Assembly: GCF_001889045.1 (NCBI RefSeq)
Contig: NZ_CP018155.1
Coordinates: forward strand, 2,730,001-2,794,000
Source: Tenacibaculum todarodis
GTDB taxonomy: Bacteria > Bacteroidota > Bacteroidia > Flavobacteriales > Flavobacteriaceae
Direction of reading: 5' to 3'
DNA: 64,000 nt
This document shows, piece by piece, positions 62,222-64,000 of this stretch. Numbering within the stretch: position 1 is the stretch's first letter; every line of letters begins with the position of its first letter. A program made the translations under genes and the position numbers. The notes beneath the pieces were generated by a model that saw only the letters and a list, made by a program, of their open reading frames with translations, was not told where the DNA came from and searched no databases.

Positions 62222-64000
62222 ATGGCTTCAAACAAAAAATACTGGAAAAGCGTCGAAGAACTAAAAGATAGTTCTGTAGTTGAGGCGTTAAGTAAAAATG
62301 AGTTTGTAGAAGAAATTCCAACTGATGATTTTTTAGGCGATAAAGAAACGCTTGAAAACTCTTCAACTTCTCGTAGAGATTTCTTAAAATATGTAGGATT
62401 TACAACAGCAGCCGCTTCTTTAGCAGCATGTGAAGGTCCAGTAAGAAAATCTATTCCTTATGTAGTAAGACCTGAAGACACTGTTGCAGGTGTTGCGGAC
62501 TGGTATGCAACTACAATGGCAGATGGATACGATTTTGCAAATGTGTTAGTAAAAACACGTGAAGGTCGTCCAATTCAAATAATGCCAAATAAAGAAGCAA
62601 ACGGAACAACAAATGCACGTGTGCAAGCTTCTGTATTGTCTTTATATGATGAGGCATTACGTATTAAAGAGCCAACTAAAGGTTCAACTGTAATTTCTTG
62701 GGCAGATGCCGATAAAGAAATTGGGGCAAAATTAAACGAATTAAAAGATGCTAACCAACCTGTTGTGTTATTAACAGGAACAATGGCAAGTCCATCTACA
62801 GATAAAATTATTTCTGAATTTACAACAGCATATCCAAACGTAGAACACGTTGTATATGATGCAATTTCAGAAAGCGGTGCTGCCGATGCTTTTGAAGAAA
62901 TGTACGGAAAGCGCGCATTACCAAATTACGATTTTAGCAAAGCGAAAGTTATTGTTTCTTTTGGGGCAGATTTCTTAGGAGATTTCCACGGAGGATTCGA
63001 AAAATCTTACATAGCAGGTCGTAAACCAGAAACAGGACATATGTCTTACCACGTTCAAGTGGAAAGTAATATGTCTTTAACTGGAGCAAATGCAGATAAA
63101 CGTGTGGTTGTAAAACCATCAGATCAAGTATTCGCTTTATTAAACTTATACAACGCAGTAACAGGAGCAAATGTTCCTTCTAAAACTACACCAGTTGATG
63201 CTGTTGTAAAAACATTAGCTAAAGATTTGCGTAAAGCAGGTTCTAAAGCAGTTGTTTTAACAGGGTTAAATGATAAGAATGCACAATTAATTGCATTAGC
63301 AATTAACAAAGCATTGAGTAGTGATGTGATTGATGTAAACAATACATTAAACATCCGTCAAGGAAATGATGCTAAAGTTGCACAAGTAGTTGCTGATTTA
63401 AAATCAGGAAAAGTTGCAGGTCTTATTACTTATAATGTAGATCCTGTTTACACACTTGCTAATTCAGCCGATTTTTCAGAAGGATTAAAGAAAGCTAAAT
63501 TATCTGTTGCAATTTCTACGGAAAATAGCGCAACGGCAATGGCTTCTGAATTTGTATTACCAGCGCCTCACTATTTAGAATCTTGGGGAGATATTATGAT
63601 TTCTGAATCTAATTTCGGATTAATGCAACCAACTATTCAACCATTATTTAATACACGTCAATTACAAGACACGTTAATAACTTGGTCTGGAAATTCAACA
63701 AAATATTACGATTATTTAAAAACTAATTCAGCTGCTATTTTAGGAACAACTTCTTGGAATACAGTTTTACATGATGGTTCTTTCAATAAAGAAGTAACTG
63801 CAAGTAACACAGCTGGAGATATTGATGTAAATGCAGTTGCTGCTGAGTTAAGTAAAGCAACAAAAGCATCAGCATTTGAATTAAACTTATATACCAAAGG
63901 CGGTATGGGAGACGGTAAACAAGCAAACAATCCTTGGTTACAAGAATTCCCAGACCCAATTACACGTGCTTCATGGGATAATTACTTAACTGTTTCTATG
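62222..64000 (+). CDS. actB: Alternative complex III subunit ActB (partial, runs off the window)
   Basis: This is the iron-sulfur and molybdopterin-like large subunit of alternative complex III. Only the first 593 codons are inside the window, with no stop. It begins MASNKKYWKSVEELKDSS, the family N-terminus, followed by a twin-arginine signal TSRRDFLKYVGFTTAAASL (Arg51-Arg52) and the lipobox-like AAC, then the molybdopterin oxidoreductase-like domain (ADWYATTMADGYDFANVLVK, VIVSFGADFLGDFHGGFEKS and APHYLESWGD). In this family the domain has lost the cofactor-binding Cys. The Fe-S part should lie beyond the right edge. It is cotranscribed with actA. Confidence 0.95.
   Translation, partial: MASNKKYWKSVEELKDSSVVEALSKNEFVEEIPTDDFLGDKETLENSSTSRRDFLKYVGFTTAAASLAACEGPVRKSIPYVVRPEDTVAGVADWYATTMADGYDFANVLVKTREGRPIQIMPNKEANGTTNARVQASVLSLYDEALRIKEPTKGSTVISWADADKEIGAKLNELKDANQPVVLLTGTMASPSTDKIISEFTTAYPNVEHVVYDAISESGAADAFEEMYGKRALPNYDFSKAKVIVSFGADFLGDFHGGFEKSYIAGRKPETGHMSYHVQVESNMSLTGANADKRVVVKPSDQVFALLNLYNAVTGANVPSKTTPVDAVVKTLAKDLRKAGSKAVVLTGLNDKNAQLIALAINKALSSDVIDVNNTLNIRQGNDAKVAQVVADLKSGKVAGLITYNVDPVYTLANSADFSEGLKKAKLSVAISTENSATAMASEFVLPAPHYLESWGDIMISESNFGLMQPTIQPLFNTRQLQDTLITWSGNSTKYYDYLKTNSAAILGTTSWNTVLHDGSFNKEVTASNTAGDIDVNAVAAELSKATKASAFELNLYTKGGMGDGKQANNPWLQEFPDPITRASWDNYLTVSM

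Overview
This 64 kb window is chromosomal DNA of a marine-type member of the Flavobacteriaceae (Bacteroidota), close in character to Polaribacter or Tenacibaculum. The evidence is low GC content, Bacteroidota promoters (TTG/TTTG, about 19-20 nt, then TAnnTTTG), a type IX secretion C-terminal sorting domain, an alternative complex III (act) operon and an epimerase-type threonine dehydrogenase. It is mostly core genome with a few accessory blocks. I saw no prophage, insertion sequence, CRISPR array or rRNA. There is one tRNA gene (Gln).

Layout. 0-6.1 kb: a tripartite RND efflux operon (outer membrane factor, lipoprotein adaptor, inner membrane pump), then recX. 6.7-11.4 kb (minus): two small lipoproteins and a large BNR-repeat T9SS surface protein. 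11.5-13.7 kb: threonine dehydrogenase, a thioredoxin-fold protein and a small conserved protein. 13.7-16.8 kb (minus): ftsX, DUF3098, uppP, truB, and separately mce. 17.1-21.2 kb: the main accessory block, made of a lipoprotein, three tandem paralogous seven-helix membrane proteins, a histidine kinase with one anchor helix and no sensor domain, and a LuxR-type response regulator. 21.3-25.8 kb: rbfA, a LolC/E-like permease that appears to start at ATT, dusB (minus) and lepA. 25.8-31.5 kb: a 58-residue membrane protein, a zinc metallopeptidase, asparaginase, an ExbB/ExbD energy-transduction operon and an outer membrane barrel.

31.5-41.8 kb (minus): rplM-rpsI, rpsB-tsf, pyrH-frr, an MMPL exporter, asnS, rpoN and a PAP2-like membrane protein. 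41.9-48.2 kb (minus): a DUF5675 protein, then polA with a small unknown gene, a cysteine-cluster protein and a long RluA-type pseudouridine synthase. 48.4-54.9 kb: metallophosphoesterase, a cysteine-free thioredoxin-like protein, polysaccharide deacetylase, DUF2723 membrane protein, tRNA-Gln and a tandem UspA protein. 55.1-59.8 kb: rimP-nusA-infB behind a leader with a terminator-like hairpin. 60.3-64 kb: a SPOR protein whose stop codon lies in an 8-bp tandem repeat, then actA and the first 593 codons of actB, which runs off the window.

The best candidates for something undescribed are the 7TM triplet-kinase-regulator locus, the ATT start of the permease, a set of apparently leaderless promoters with exactly 4 nt between the -7 box and ATG, a dispersed hairpin repeat found in three convergent gene junctions, and the rimP leader hairpin. 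All calls come from reading the sequence; no database search was run.
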